A program made the translations under genes and the position numbers. Source: VRUE01 sp963703335 (GTDB lineage: Bacteria > Actinomycetota > Thermoleophilia > Solirubrobacterales > 70-9). From it: a DNA stretch of 64,000 bases. Under the pieces are notes generated by a model. It did no database searches, was not told the DNA's origin, and was given only the letters and a program-made list of their open reading frames with translations. This document shows positions 51,015 through 60,128 of this stretch, piece after piece (the stretch's first letter is position 1; each line of letters opens with the position of its first letter). The stretch is taken from the NCBI GenBank assembly GCA_963703335.1, contig OY969812.1, forward strand, positions 868,001-932,000. Reading direction: 5' to 3'.

Positions 51015-51830
51015 CTAGCTGATCGCGCCCGTCGCTGTCAACGCCAGCACAAGCGCACCCAGGGCGATTCGGTAGACGACGAAGATCTCCAGCGTGTGGG
51101 TGCTGAGATAGCGGAGCAGCCAGGCGATCGCCGCATAGCCGGTGACGAAGGCGACGAGGGTGGCGATCACCGTCGCCGTCGCCGAGGGACCGCCGGCTTC
51201 GCCGACCTTGCGCAGCTCGAAGAGGCCGCTCAAGACGACGGCCGGCACCGAGAGTAGGAACGAATAGCGGGCGGCCGCGACACGATCGAAGCCGCGAAAC
51301 AGGCCGGCCGAGATCGTCGCCCCTGAGCGCGAGACGCCGGGGATCAGGGCAAGTGCCTGGGCGAGGCCGATGAAGAGCCCGTCGCGGCCGTTCATCTCGG
51401 TCAAGGAGCGCTGCCGAGTGCTGACCCGCTCGGCGAGCACCATCACGAAAGAGAAGAGGATCAGGGCCGAGCCGATCAGGTAGAGACTGCGCGCGCCCGA
51501 CTCGATCTGGTCCTTGAAGATGAAACCGAAGATCGAGATCGGGATCGTTCCCAGGACGATGAACCAGCCCAGCTTCGCGTCCTGACCGGCCTGGCGAATC
51601 GGCACCCGCAGTTCGCCAAGCCAGGCGGCTGCAATGCGCCAGAGATCGGCGCGAAAGTAGATCAGGACCGCGGCCATCGTCCCCAGCTGGATCACGGCGG
51701 TGAAGCCGGCTCCGGGATCTGGCCAGCCGAGTAGTGCCGGCACAATCCGCAGGTGCCCGCTGGAGGAGATCGGCAGGAACTCGGTCAGTCCTTGGACGAG
51801 GCCGAGGACGATGGCTTCGAGGGTACTCAT
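51015..51830 (-). CDS. uppP: Undecaprenyl-diphosphatase UppP (BacA)
   Basis: A 271-residue membrane enzyme with the BacA motifs: LVQGLTEFLPISSSGHLRI (catalytic Glu-rich motif) and ALIPGVSRSGATISAGLF (Ser/Arg motif). It recycles the undecaprenyl phosphate carrier for cell-wall synthesis and releases phosphate. ATG 51830 lies nine nt after TAGGAT. Its 3' end is about 20 nt from the candidate Pho RNA terminator. Confidence 0.95.
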   Translation of the reverse strand: MSTLEAIVLGLVQGLTEFLPISSSGHLRIVPALLGWPDPGAGFTAVIQLGTMAAVLIYFRADLWRIAAAWLGELRVPIRQAGQDAKLGWFIVLGTIPISIFGFIFKDQIESGARSLYLIGSALILFSFVMVLAERVSTRQRSLTEMNGRDGLFIGLAQALALIPGVSRSGATISAGLFRGFDRVAAARYSFLLSVPAVVLSGLFELRKVGEAGGPSATATVIATLVAFVTGYAAIAWLLRYLSTHTLEIFVVYRIALGALVLALTATGAIS

Positions 51831-51848
51831 GGGCGGCGCATCCTATGG

Positions 51849-51956
51849 AGCGCACGGGACGGGCATCCCCTGCGGAAACCCGCATAGGAATGGCCTCTAG
51901 GGTCCTTGCCGGGGTGGGCTCTAAGGTTTCCTCCGGGGATGCCCGTCCCGTGCGCT
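51849..51956. repeat. Long inverted repeat in a divergent promoter region
   Basis: A 32-nt arm (51849-51880) and its near-perfect complement (51925-51956, 29-30 of 32 matching) flank 44 nt. The outer ends abut the -10 boxes of uppP (TAGGAT, minus) and of the small membrane protein (TAGATT, plus), so each arm covers the -35 region of one promoter. Confidence 0.7.
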
Positions 51957-51968
51957 AGATTGGCGGGC

Positions 51969-52223
51969 GTGAAGATTCCCTCTCGGCCAGCGACAGCTTT
52001 CGCGGCAATCGGCGTTGCGCTGCTCTCGCTGCTGCTTGCGGCGCCAATCGCATTTGCCGACAACGGCGTCGGTCTCGCTGGGCCGACTACGGACAAGACG
52101 ATCACCTTTTTTTGCTTCGGCGTCATCGCCTTCTTCGCGATCACCGTGATCGTGCTCTCGATAGTTCAGGGTCGCCTTGAGGCGCGCAAGGAACGGCGCC
52201 GCTACGACCTCGAGCGCTTCTAG
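51969..52223 (+). CDS. Small secreted/membrane protein
   Basis: An 84-residue protein: signal-like N-terminus (residues about 9-29, ending APIAFADNG), a short loop with GLAGPTTDK, a membrane helix (TFFCFGVIAFFAITVIVLSI) and a very basic C-terminus (RLEARKERRRYDLERF). GTG 51969 lies seven nt after TAGATT (leaderless). No family is recognised. It converges on the HD gene with a four-base overlap. Confidence 0.75.
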   Translation: MKIPSRPATAFAAIGVALLSLLLAAPIAFADNGVGLAGPTTDKTITFFCFGVIAFFAITVIVLSIVQGRLEARKERRRYDLERF

Positions 52224-53065
52224 TCCAGCCGGAAGCCGCTGAGCAGGCGCTTCTCGGTCTCGCCCTCGATCTCGGCGACCACTTCGACGCGGCCCTCGAG
52301 CGGCGTCCCACGGATCTTCGTTGCCAACAGGTCGTCGACCTGGAAGATCCCGGCCGAGTTGTTGAGCTCGATCTCGATCCGCACTGGGCGACTCTCCCCC
52401 GCCTCGATCCGGACCTCGTCCACAGCGGCGGCCGAGATCGAGTGGATCCCTTCCTGTCCGGCTTCAATCGGCAGCCGCGTGCGTCCCTGGGCCATGTCAA
52501 GCGCATCGGCGACCCGCACCACGCCAGCCTCCAGCGTGTACGGCTCGCCGCGGCGGCGATGGCCGATGATCGCGTGCAAGATCTCCGCAGCGACGATCGT
52601 CCTCTCGGGCTGCCGGTAGGTATCGGCCAGTAGCCGTTCGAGCGCCCCGTTGGCGAGGAACAAACTGTATGCCTCGTGGTCCTGCCGGTGGATCGACATC
52701 CCTACGTCGTGCAGCAGGGCGCCGCCGGCGACAACCACCTCAGCGTCGCGCGGCGACATCCCATGATCGGCAACCACAGCCGGCTCGACGCCCGCCTTGA
52801 CCAACAGCCGCAGCAGCCGCAGCGCGATGTTCAGCACGATCTGCATGTGCACCCAGGAGTGGTCCGACATCCCCAGCCGCTCCGCGTGCACCTGCGTCAT
52901 GTACCACCAGGCCCCCACCTGCTCGTCGCCGTTGATGGCATCGAGGAAGGACTCGAGCTTGCGGTTGCCACGTGAGGGGGCGCGGACCTTGGCCTCGGCG
53001 ATCGCCTCTTTTGGGGGCTTGCGCTGCGGTCCCTTGGGATCGGGAGTCGGGACCGCCTCGCTCAT
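52220..53065 (-). CDS. HD-domain phosphohydrolase-like protein
   Basis: A 281-residue protein. The HD metal site is visible: SDHSWVHMQIVLNIALRLL (first His), GGALLHDVGMSIHRQDHEAY (His-Asp pair) and ILHAIIGHRRRGE (later His), with VVRVADALDMAQGR. The C-terminal about 90 residues form a beta-rich unit (VRIEIELNNSAGIFQVDDLL). HD proteins are nucleotide or cyclic-dinucleotide phosphohydrolases. ATG 53065 lies seven nt after TACGAT. Confidence 0.85.
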   Translation of the reverse strand: MSEAVPTPDPKGPQRKPPKEAIAEAKVRAPSRGNRKLESFLDAINGDEQVGAWWYMTQVHAERLGMSDHSWVHMQIVLNIALRLLRLLVKAGVEPAVVADHGMSPRDAEVVVAGGALLHDVGMSIHRQDHEAYSLFLANGALERLLADTYRQPERTIVAAEILHAIIGHRRRGEPYTLEAGVVRVADALDMAQGRTRLPIEAGQEGIHSISAAAVDEVRIEAGESRPVRIEIELNNSAGIFQVDDLLATKIRGTPLEGRVEVVAEIEGETEKRLLSGFRLD

Positions 53066-53081
53066 ACCCCTGATCGTAGGC

Positions 53082-53567
53082 TCAGCCGCAGACGGGCCAG
53101 GGGCTGGAGCCAGATTGCGCGTACAAGAGGGCGGCACGGTAGTCCTGCTCTTGCTCGGGGGCTACCGCCGGATCACCGGAGCCGCCGACGGATTCCCAGG
53201 TGCCGAAGTCGAACTGGTACTTGCCGCGGTAGCTGCCATCGGAGGAGACGGCAGTCGGATCGCCGCCGGACTCGCAGGCGCCGATGGAGTCGAGCGTGGC
53301 CCGGGAGACGCCGGCGGGGAGGCTGGCGAAGAGTTCGCGGCGCTTGCGGCGGGCATCGGCTTGATGGACCGCTTCGATGTGGGCGACCGTGGCGCGGATC
53401 GTCTTGTGGAAGCGCGTGATCGGCCGCTGCAGAACGGCGATCGTGGCCGGCGTGGCGTCAGCGACGCCGGTGCGCGGCGCGGAATCTCCGCCGGCCGCGA
53501 GAGCAACAGCGGGAAAGGCGGCACAGGCGGCCAGGATAGGGATGAAATATGTGCGTTTTGTGAGCAA
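53082..53567 (-). CDS. Rpf-like (resuscitation-promoting factor) muralytic protein
   Basis: A 161-residue exported protein: signal peptide (ending VALAAGGDS), a helical linker with KTIRATVAHIEAVHQADARR, then a C-terminal Rpf/transglycosylase-like domain: LDSIGACESGGDPTAVSSDG with catalytic Glu, YRGKYQFDFGTWESVGGSGDP and a final Cys forming a disulfide (SPWPVCG). Rpf proteins cleave peptidoglycan and promote regrowth of dormant actinobacteria. TTG start at 53567. Confidence 0.9.
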   Translation of the reverse strand: MLTKRTYFIPILAACAAFPAVALAAGGDSAPRTGVADATPATIAVLQRPITRFHKTIRATVAHIEAVHQADARRKRRELFASLPAGVSRATLDSIGACESGGDPTAVSSDGSYRGKYQFDFGTWESVGGSGDPAVAPEQEQDYRAALLYAQSGSSPWPVCG

Positions 53568-53724
53568 GCGCGGGACCGTGCCGGTATTTGCGGCAACGGA
53601 AGGTGATCGCGCTCACACTGCTCACATACTGTGTGCCTTTTGAAACGAACTCAGGCACGATGTGCGATCTGCCACTTCAGTCGGTGGAACGGATCCTGCA
53701 GCGAAAACGGGAAAGTCTGCTCGC

Positions 53725-54768
53725 TCAGACGGCTTTGGCGCTGACCATTGCCAGGCTTGGCAAGGTGCGAAACGTCTTCTTCTCCGTCGGACCGAAGCCA
53801 GAGTCGGCGAGCCAGTTGGAGACCTGCTCGACGGTGTAGGTGTCGGCGCCCGAGGTGAGGTGGAAGAAGAGGCCGAGGATCGAGCCGGAGTCGGGCTTCT
53901 GGCCCTCCGGACGGTCGTAGAGCTCGAGCACGCAGAGCGGGGCTCCGGGACGCAGCACGGCGCGGATGCGCGCAAACAGCTCTTTTGCCTGGTCCGGCGT
54001 CAGGTGGTGGACGATGTTGAAGCAGAGGGCGCCATCGTGGGAGCCGCCGAAGTCGGCCTCGAACATGTCGCCCTCAACGTGGTGGACGCGGTCGTCCATG
54101 CCGGCGCCCGAGACGATCTCGCGGCCGACGCGGGCGCTTCCAGGCAGGTCGACGATTGTCGCCTTCAGCCCCGGATGGTGGCGGCAGAGCGCCATCGAGA
54201 ACTCACCGTGGGCGCCGGCGACGTCGAGCAGCGAATGGGCGCCCTTCTGCAGCGGCACCGCCTTAGCCACCTCGTCGGAGCTAAGCCTGGCGATTTGGTA
54301 CTGGCCGCGGATGTAGGAGCGCCAGTAGGGATCCTCGGGCGGCCTGTCGTGCAGCTCAGCGTGGCGGCCGTCGCGAACCAGCTCCTCGAGGTTCTGCCAC
54401 CACTGCCAGTACTCGGCCGTGTCGGCGAGGAAGTCGCCAAGGTAGTGATCGGAGCGCGGATCGAGCCAGCGACGGGCGCGAGCAGTCATCTCATAGCTCC
54501 CATCTGGGCGCAGTTCGACGTGGCCCAGAGAGGCGATCACGTCGAGGACGAGCTCGGTGCCCGTGGCCTGGAGCCCCAGGTGCTCAGCCAGCTCATCCGG
54601 CTGACGCGGTCCCTCTGCCAGTGCCCCGAGTATCCCAGTGCGTTGCGCGACCTGTAGAGCCCGGGCAACAGGCATCGCAAACATCGCCTCACCGATCGGC
54701 GTCGGCAACCGGTTGAGCATCAGCCCGATCCGCTCGGTAAACCCGTCAGGCGCAGCCGTAATCCGCAT
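53725..54768 (-). CDS. O-methyltransferase family 2 protein
   Basis: A 347-residue AdoMet methyltransferase of the plant/streptomycete O-methyltransferase type: N-terminal dimerisation winged helix (ARALQVAQRTGILGALAEGP, GTELVLDVIASLGHVE), AdoMet site LLDVAGAHGEFSMALCRHHP, IVDLPGSARVGREIV, GDMFEADFGGSHDGALCFNI and catalytic-type region HHLTPDQAKELFA. Substrate unknown; it lies near a P450, so a tailoring role is possible. Start ATG 54768, seven nt after TAGGGT. Confidence 0.9.
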   Translation of the reverse strand: MRITAAPDGFTERIGLMLNRLPTPIGEAMFAMPVARALQVAQRTGILGALAEGPRQPDELAEHLGLQATGTELVLDVIASLGHVELRPDGSYEMTARARRWLDPRSDHYLGDFLADTAEYWQWWQNLEELVRDGRHAELHDRPPEDPYWRSYIRGQYQIARLSSDEVAKAVPLQKGAHSLLDVAGAHGEFSMALCRHHPGLKATIVDLPGSARVGREIVSGAGMDDRVHHVEGDMFEADFGGSHDGALCFNIVHHLTPDQAKELFARIRAVLRPGAPLCVLELYDRPEGQKPDSGSILGLFFHLTSGADTYTVEQVSNWLADSGFGPTEKKTFRTLPSLAMVSAKAV

Positions 54769-54789
54769 CCCAACCACCCTACCCGCCCC

Positions 54790-54836
54790 AACTGCATCAA
54801 ATTCTCCTCCCAGTAGATAGAGAATTTGATGCAGTT
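54790..54836. repeat. Perfect inverted repeat in the methyltransferase-purU promoter region
   Basis: AACTGCATCAAATTCTC (54790-54806) and its exact complement (54820-54836) give a 17-bp stem around 13 nt. The right arm includes the purU start (TTG 54826, ATG 54829). On the minus strand GGAGGAG precedes a short 26-codon frame that overlaps the methyltransferase start. Confidence 0.75.
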
Positions 54837-55710
54837 CGGAGTTAACCGGGATGATGCCGGGATCGCTGAGACGCCGACAACGCGACTGCTGCTTGCCTGC
54901 CCAGACCGGCCGGGGCTGATCGCGGCTGTCAGTGGCTTCCTTGCCGAGGCCGGGCTCAACATCGTCGATGCCGATCAACACTCCAGCAACGAGGGTCGCT
55001 TCTTCATGCGCATGGTCTTTGACTCCGTGCCTGAGGGCGAGCGCGAAGGGGTCCACGGTCGCTTCGAGGCGGAGATCGCCAAGCGCTTTGAGATGGACTA
55101 CCGCTTTGCCGAGTCGAGCGAGCGCAAGCGGGTGGCGATCATGGTCTCGCGCGAAGACCACTGCCTCTCGGACCTGCTCTGGCGCTGGCGCAGCGGCGAG
55201 CTGGGCGCGGAGGTCGTCGCCGTCCTCTCCAATCATCCCGAGCACGCCGACCAGGTCGCTTCGCTCGGGCTGCCCTTCCATCACGTCCCGGTCGAGTCCG
55301 GCGCAAAAGAGGCCGCGGAGGAGCGCATTCTCGAGCTGCTCGCCGGCATCGACCTGCTCGTCCTCGCCCGCTACATGCAGATCCTCTCGGGCGAGTTCCT
55401 GGCCCGCCTCAACACGCCGGCGATCAACATCCACCACAGCTTCCTGCCCGCCTTCGTCGGCGCCGACCCCTACCGCCGCGCCCACGAGCGCGGCGTCAAG
55501 CTGATCGGCGCCACCGCCCACTACGTCACCGAGGAGCTCGACGCCGGTCCGATCATCGACCAGGACGTGACCCGAGTCAGCCACCGCGATGAGGTCGTTG
55601 ACCTGGAGCGGATCGGCCGCGATATCGAGCGGCTCGTCCTCGCCAGGGCAGTCCAGGCGCATCTCGACGACCGAGTGCTGCTCGACGGCCCGCGCACGAT
55701 CGTCTTCTGA
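54826..55710 (+). CDS. purU: Formyltetrahydrofolate deformylase
   Basis: A 294-residue PurU: N-terminal ACT domain (TRLLLACPDRPGLIAAVSGF, residues about 20-95) and formyltransferase-like domain with HHSFLPAFVGADPYRRAHE (catalytic Asn/His region) and GATAHYVTEELDAGPIIDQD. It releases formate from 10-formyl-THF for purine synthesis and folate balance. TTG 54826 lies six nt after TAGATA; ATG 54829 is equally possible. Confidence 0.95.
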   Translation: MMQFGVNRDDAGIAETPTTRLLLACPDRPGLIAAVSGFLAEAGLNIVDADQHSSNEGRFFMRMVFDSVPEGEREGVHGRFEAEIAKRFEMDYRFAESSERKRVAIMVSREDHCLSDLLWRWRSGELGAEVVAVLSNHPEHADQVASLGLPFHHVPVESGAKEAAEERILELLAGIDLLVLARYMQILSGEFLARLNTPAINIHHSFLPAFVGADPYRRAHERGVKLIGATAHYVTEELDAGPIIDQDVTRVSHRDEVVDLERIGRDIERLVLARAVQAHLDDRVLLDGPRTIVF

Positions 55711-55712
55711 CC

Positions 55713-55760
55713 GCGTATCCGACTTTGACCCCGCCTCAGTGTGGTCAAAGTCGGATACGC
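55713..55760. repeat. Palindromic repeat element, copy 2 (full)
   Basis: GCGTATCCGACTTTGACC (55713-55730), 12-nt loop, and the exact inverse (55743-55760): an 18-bp perfect stem, located two nt after the purU stop. The same 18-mer is at 14860-14877. It may act as a terminator or be a mobile palindrome. Confidence 0.75.
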
Positions 55761-55818
55761 GACAGTGCACGACGCGAACTGGCTGGTCAGCCAGTCGATG
55801 TTCTATGGTGCTGTGCCG

Positions 55819-57174
55819 ATGGAGCAGGCAACGATCTCGCAGCCCCCCGCCGCCGCGCTCGCGCGTACCGATCCGCCGCCCGGCTCGAAAGCCCCCAGAT
55901 TGCTGCAGGCATTGCGCTACGCGCGCGACCCGCTCGGCTTCCTGGTCCAACTGCAGCGTCGCTACGGGGATATCTTCAGCCTCTCCTTTCCCTTTTTCGG
56001 CCGGCTCTACTACGTCGCCGACCCAGCGCTGGTCAAAGCGATGTTCACCGGCTCGCCGGAGCAGTTCCACGCCGGCGAGGCCAACGCCACTGTGCTCGAG
56101 CCGGCGCTCGGGCCAAACTCGGTGCTGACCCTCGACGACGCTCCGCACATGCAGCAGCGCAAGCTTCTCCTCCCGCCTTTCCACGGCGAGCGGGTCCGCG
56201 GCTATGGCGAACTGATTCGTGAGATGACCCAGAGGCAGATGGAGACCTGGCCGGTCGGCGAGCCGTTCTCGCTGCGGCCCCATACCCAGCGGATCACCCT
56301 GGCGGTGATCATGCGCGCCGTCTTCGGCGTCCACGACGAGGATCGGCTGACCCGCTTCGAGGCCCTGATCGACGACTTCAGCAAGCGGGTCGGCCTGATC
56401 ACGACCTTCCCCGCGCTGCGCCGCAACTTCGGTCCCGGCAGCCCCTGGCCGCGTTTCCTGCGCTCCCGCGAAAGGCTCGACGAGTTCATCTACGAGGAGA
56501 TCGGGCTGCGGCGCAAGGAGGCCGAAGCCGGCGAGGAGGGCCACGACGACGTGCTCTCGCTGCTGCTGCAGGCCCGTCACGACGACGGCAGCCCGATGAG
56601 CGACGAAGAGCTGCGTGACGAGCTCGTCACCGTGCTCGGTGCCGGCCACGAGACGACAGCGACCGGCCTTGCCTGGGCGATGGAGCGGCTGCTGCGCACC
56701 CCCCGCGTGCTGAACAAGCTGCGCGAGTCGATCGCCGCCGGTGAGGACGAATATCTCGAAGCGACCGTCAAAGAGACGCTGCGGGCGCGCCCCGTGATCG
56801 TCGACGTCGCCCGCCGGCTGACGGCGCCCGCCCAGATCGGCGGCTACGAACTGCCCAAAGGCAGCTTCGTGATGGCGGCGATCGCCGCCCTGCACTACCG
56901 CGAGGACCTCTTCCCCAATCCGGACGAGTTCCGGCCCGAGCGCTTCCTCACCGAAAAGGCCGACAACTACGCCTGGATCCCCTTCGGCGGCGGCGTGCGG
57001 CGCTGCATCGGCGCTGCTTTCGCCGAATACGAGATGCGAATCATCCTGCGCGAGTTCGTTGAGCGCGCCGAGCTCAGCGCTCCCAACCCAAAGCCCGAGG
57101 CGGTCAGGGTGCGCAACATCACCCTGGCACCCGGCAAGGGCACCCTGGTCAAGCTGGATCGCCCGCTGCGCTGA
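55819..57174 (+). CDS. Cytochrome P450
   Basis: A 451-residue P450: K-helix ATVKETLRARP (ExxR), I-helix VLGAGHETTATGLAW, PERF-like FRPERFL and heme loop FGGGVRRCIGAAFAEYE with the axial Cys. The N-terminus lacks a membrane anchor, so it is soluble. A ferredoxin partner is not in the window. Start ATG 55819 is used. It overlaps the ABC-F gene on the other strand by 26 nt. Confidence 0.93.
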   Translation: MEQATISQPPAAALARTDPPPGSKAPRLLQALRYARDPLGFLVQLQRRYGDIFSLSFPFFGRLYYVADPALVKAMFTGSPEQFHAGEANATVLEPALGPNSVLTLDDAPHMQQRKLLLPPFHGERVRGYGELIREMTQRQMETWPVGEPFSLRPHTQRITLAVIMRAVFGVHDEDRLTRFEALIDDFSKRVGLITTFPALRRNFGPGSPWPRFLRSRERLDEFIYEEIGLRRKEAEAGEEGHDDVLSLLLQARHDDGSPMSDEELRDELVTVLGAGHETTATGLAWAMERLLRTPRVLNKLRESIAAGEDEYLEATVKETLRARPVIVDVARRLTAPAQIGGYELPKGSFVMAAIAALHYREDLFPNPDEFRPERFLTEKADNYAWIPFGGGVRRCIGAAFAEYEMRIILREFVERAELSAPNPKPEAVRVRNITLAPGKGTLVKLDRPLR

Positions 57175-59059
57175 CTGCCCGTTCGGCCGCCTCCCATTCT
57201 TCGTAGAGCTTGCTGACCTTGCGTTTGGCCGCCTCGTGGCGCTCGTTCGCCCGCTCCCATTTGGCCGGCGTCGACCAAGCGGCCGGATCAGAGAGCTCCT
57301 CCTCGACCTCGCGCAGCTCCGCCTCCGCGGCCTCGATCTTCTCGGCGAGGCGGCTTGCCTTGCGCGCGGCCCTCTGCGCGACAACCCGCGGGCTCTGCTT
57401 CTTGCCGCCCTTGGCGGAGCGTTTTGCCGCGGCTGCGGCCGCACCAGCGGCTTCCTCATCTTCCTCGCGCTGCCGCTGGTAGGTGGCCCAGCCACTCGGG
57501 TGGCTACGCAGCTCACTGCCTTCGCAGACGACCGTGCGGCTGCCGACCGCCTCGAGCAGGGCGCGGTCGTGGGAGACGAGGATGACGGCACCCTCGTAGG
57601 CGGAGAGCGCGTCCTCGAGCGCCTCACGGCTCTCGATATCGAGGTGGTTGGTCGGCTCGTCGAGGATCAGGACGTTGGCGCCGGAGGCAACCAGGATCGC
57701 CAGCGAGAGGCGGCGCTGCTCGCCGCCGGAGATGTCGTCGAGCGATTTCTCCACATCGGCCCCGGAGAAGAGGAAGCCGCCGAGCAGGTCGCGCGCCTTC
57801 TGGCCGCTAAGGCCGGTCTGCCGCTGCGCCGCATCGAGCACCGTGCCCTCCCCCGCCGCGGTCTCGGCATGCTGGGAGAGGTAGCCGATCTTGACGTTGT
57901 GCCCCGTCCGCACCGAACCGGCAGCCGGCTCGCGCTGGCCGGCGAGCGTCTCGATCAGAGTCGTCTTGCCTGCTCCGTTGGGACCGACGAGCACGGCGTG
58001 CTCGCCGCGTTCGACTTCCAGGCTGGCGCCGGCGAGCAGCGTGCGTCCCGGCACCTCGATCGTCGCGTTGACCAGTTTCAGCACGACCCGGCCGGGTCGC
58101 TCCGGGGCAACGAAGGAGAAGCGCAGGTTGCGACGATCGCGCTCTTCCGCCTTGACCCCGTCGCGCTTGATTTTCTCGATCATCTTGACCCGCGACTGGG
58201 CCTGTTTGGCCTTGGTCGCCTTGTAGCGGAAGCGCTCGACGAAGCGCTCCATCCGCGCGATCTCCGCCTCCTGGCGCTCGATCGCCTTGCCGCGGGCGAT
58301 CTCGCGCGCCGCCTGTTCCTTGCGCCAGGCGTGCCAGGGCCCGGCGAAGAAGCGGCCGCGCTGGGCCTCGATCTCGAGCACCGAGGTGCCGACCGCCTCG
58401 AGGAACCAGCGGTCGTGGGCGACGAGGACGACGGCGGCGTCGAGCTCGACCAGGTAGCGCTCCAGCCATTCGAGCGAGGGAATGTCGAGGTGGTTTGTTG
58501 GCTCGTCGAGCAGCAGCAGGTCGGGTCGGGTGGAGAGAGCGCGGGCGAGCGAGGCCCGGGTCAGCTCGCCGCCGGAGAAGGTCGAGAGCTGCCGCGCGGC
58601 GGCCTCCTCGCCGAAACCGAGACCGCCGAGCACGGCGAGAACGTCGTCGCGCCAGCGGTAGCCGCCACCCGCTTCGAGCCGTTGCTGGGCAGCCGAGTAG
58701 GCGCGCATCGTCTCCTCGTCGGGCTCCCCCGCACCCATCGCCGCCTCCAAGCGAGCCAGTTCCGTCTCGGTCTCCTCCATGTCGGAGCGGCCGGAGAAGA
58801 CATAGTCACTGAGCGAGACGGCGGCGTCGCGGGGCGGGCGCTGGTCGTGCAGCGCCACCCGTGCGCCTTTCTGCAGGGCGATGTTGCCCGAGTCCGGCGG
58901 CCGCTCTCCGGCGAGAACCCGCAACAGGGTCGACTTGCCGGCGCCGTTGCGTCCCGAGAGCGTCATCCGCTCACGCGGCTCGAGCTTGAAGGAGACGTCG
59001 GCGAAGAGCAGCGCGCCCCCCGCGTAGACGTCGATCGTTGTCGCTGTGGCGATCGCCAT
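57149..59059 (-). CDS. ABC-F family ATPase
   Basis: A 636-residue protein with two ABC modules: Walker A LSGRNGAGKSTLLRVLAG and VGPNGAGKTTLIETLAG, signatures FSGGELTRASLARALS and ISGGEQRRLSLAILV, Walker B LLLLDEPTNHLDIPSLEWLE and VLILDEPTNHLDIESREALE. The linker between modules is basic; the C-terminal 90 residues form a predicted coiled coil. ABC-F proteins act on ribosomes; antibiotic protection cannot be told from sequence. ATG 59059. Confidence 0.92.
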   Translation of the reverse strand: MAIATATTIDVYAGGALLFADVSFKLEPRERMTLSGRNGAGKSTLLRVLAGERPPDSGNIALQKGARVALHDQRPPRDAAVSLSDYVFSGRSDMEETETELARLEAAMGAGEPDEETMRAYSAAQQRLEAGGGYRWRDDVLAVLGGLGFGEEAAARQLSTFSGGELTRASLARALSTRPDLLLLDEPTNHLDIPSLEWLERYLVELDAAVVLVAHDRWFLEAVGTSVLEIEAQRGRFFAGPWHAWRKEQAAREIARGKAIERQEAEIARMERFVERFRYKATKAKQAQSRVKMIEKIKRDGVKAEERDRRNLRFSFVAPERPGRVVLKLVNATIEVPGRTLLAGASLEVERGEHAVLVGPNGAGKTTLIETLAGQREPAAGSVRTGHNVKIGYLSQHAETAAGEGTVLDAAQRQTGLSGQKARDLLGGFLFSGADVEKSLDDISGGEQRRLSLAILVASGANVLILDEPTNHLDIESREALEDALSAYEGAVILVSHDRALLEAVGSRTVVCEGSELRSHPSGWATYQRQREEDEEAAGAAAAAAKRSAKGGKKQSPRVVAQRAARKASRLAEKIEAAEAELREVEEELSDPAAWSTPAKWERANERHEAAKRKVSKLYEEWEAAERAVSAAGDPA

Positions 59060-59110
59060 GACGGACTGACAGTACGCGGCCGGGGGCTCTCTCGGCGTAA
59101 GCTCGACGCG

Positions 59111-60037
59111 GTGCCGGGACCGCTCTCTCATATTGCCGACTTGGCCAAGGCGCGCCTGACCCGGAGCGCCGCGCAGCGCGAAGACGGGCAGGCGCTGGGG
59201 GAGCTGGAGGCAGCGCAGCTCGACCTGCCAGACGGACTCGAAGTCGAATGGCTCGGGGTCTCCGGCTACCGCCTCAGCGCCGCAGGACAGACGCTCTTCA
59301 TCGACCCCTATCTCTCACGGGTCCCCTTCGCCGACCTGCTGCGGCGGCGATCGGCACTTCCGGACCCGGCGATGCTCGACCGCTTCGTCCACGCGCCGGG
59401 AGAGGTCGCGGGGGTACTGGTCGGCCACACGCACTTCGACCACGCCGTCGATGCGCCGGCGATCGCGAGGCGCTTCGGCTGCAAGGCCTACGGATCGGAC
59501 TCGCTCGTCAGCCTGATGGCGCTGCACGGGCTAGCCGATCAGGCGGTCGAGGTCGAGCCTTATCGCATCTATGAACTGGGCCCGTTCGAGGTCAGCTTCA
59601 CACCCAGCGTCCACTCGAAGCTGCTGCTCGGCCTCGCTGTGCCCTACGACGGCGACCTCACCTGCGAGCACCTCGATGCCCTCACCCCCGGCGCCTACCG
59701 CTGCGGTCAGGTCTGGGGGATCTCGATCGCAGTCGCTGGGATCCGCTTCTACCATCAGGGAAGCGCCAACCTGATCGACGAGGCGATCCGCGAGCGCGAC
59801 GTCGACGTTTTCCTCGCCGGCATCGCCGGCCGCAGCTTCACCGAGGACTACTGGCAGCGAATCATCCCGCGCCTCGACCCCAAGGTCGTCGTCCCCACCC
59901 ACTACGACAACTTCTTCCGCCCCCTAGGCAACCCGATGGAGTTCGTCTCCAACGTGCAGCTCTGGGCCTTGCCTGACGAAATCAACTCCGTCAGCGCCGA
60001 CGCCAAGCTCGCCGCCCTCCCCCGCGCCGATCTCTAG
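59111..60037 (+). CDS. Metallo-beta-lactamase-fold hydrolase (UlaG/RomA-like)
   Basis: A 308-residue protein whose metal motif is VLVGHTHFDHAVDAP near residue 100, with later ligands in FTPSVHS (His), YHQGSANLIDEA and VPTHYDNFF (His). The fold matches UlaG/RomA-type lactonases or N-acyl-phosphatidylethanolamine hydrolase-like proteins. GTG 59111 lies seven nt after TAAGCT, leaderless. No substrate can be assigned. Confidence 0.85.
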   Translation: MPGPLSHIADLAKARLTRSAAQREDGQALGELEAAQLDLPDGLEVEWLGVSGYRLSAAGQTLFIDPYLSRVPFADLLRRRSALPDPAMLDRFVHAPGEVAGVLVGHTHFDHAVDAPAIARRFGCKAYGSDSLVSLMALHGLADQAVEVEPYRIYELGPFEVSFTPSVHSKLLLGLAVPYDGDLTCEHLDALTPGAYRCGQVWGISIAVAGIRFYHQGSANLIDEAIRERDVDVFLAGIAGRSFTEDYWQRIIPRLDPKVVVPTHYDNFFRPLGNPMEFVSNVQLWALPDEINSVSADAKLAALPRADL

Positions 60038-60128
60038 GCAGAGGATTGACGGAGTCGTTGCATCATGCGCGCCACCGGTACGAGGACACGGGGTAGCGTC
60101 GCGGTGTGCTTCCAATTGACGTCCGCCG

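Noticed and set aside
53568..53724. ydaO-type (c-di-AMP) riboswitch before the Rpf gene
   Set aside because: Such switches often precede rpf genes, but none of the conserved blocks is seen in these 157 nt; only a short GCTCACA direct repeat is present.
53725..57627. A 1300-residue minus-strand open frame
   Set aside because: Only the 53725-54768 part is a methyltransferase; the rest is antisense to purU and P450, a shadow of high-GC codons.
57059..59110. Long plus-strand frame before the metallo-hydrolase
   Set aside because: Antisense to the ABC-F gene; the true start is GTG 59111 with a -10 box.
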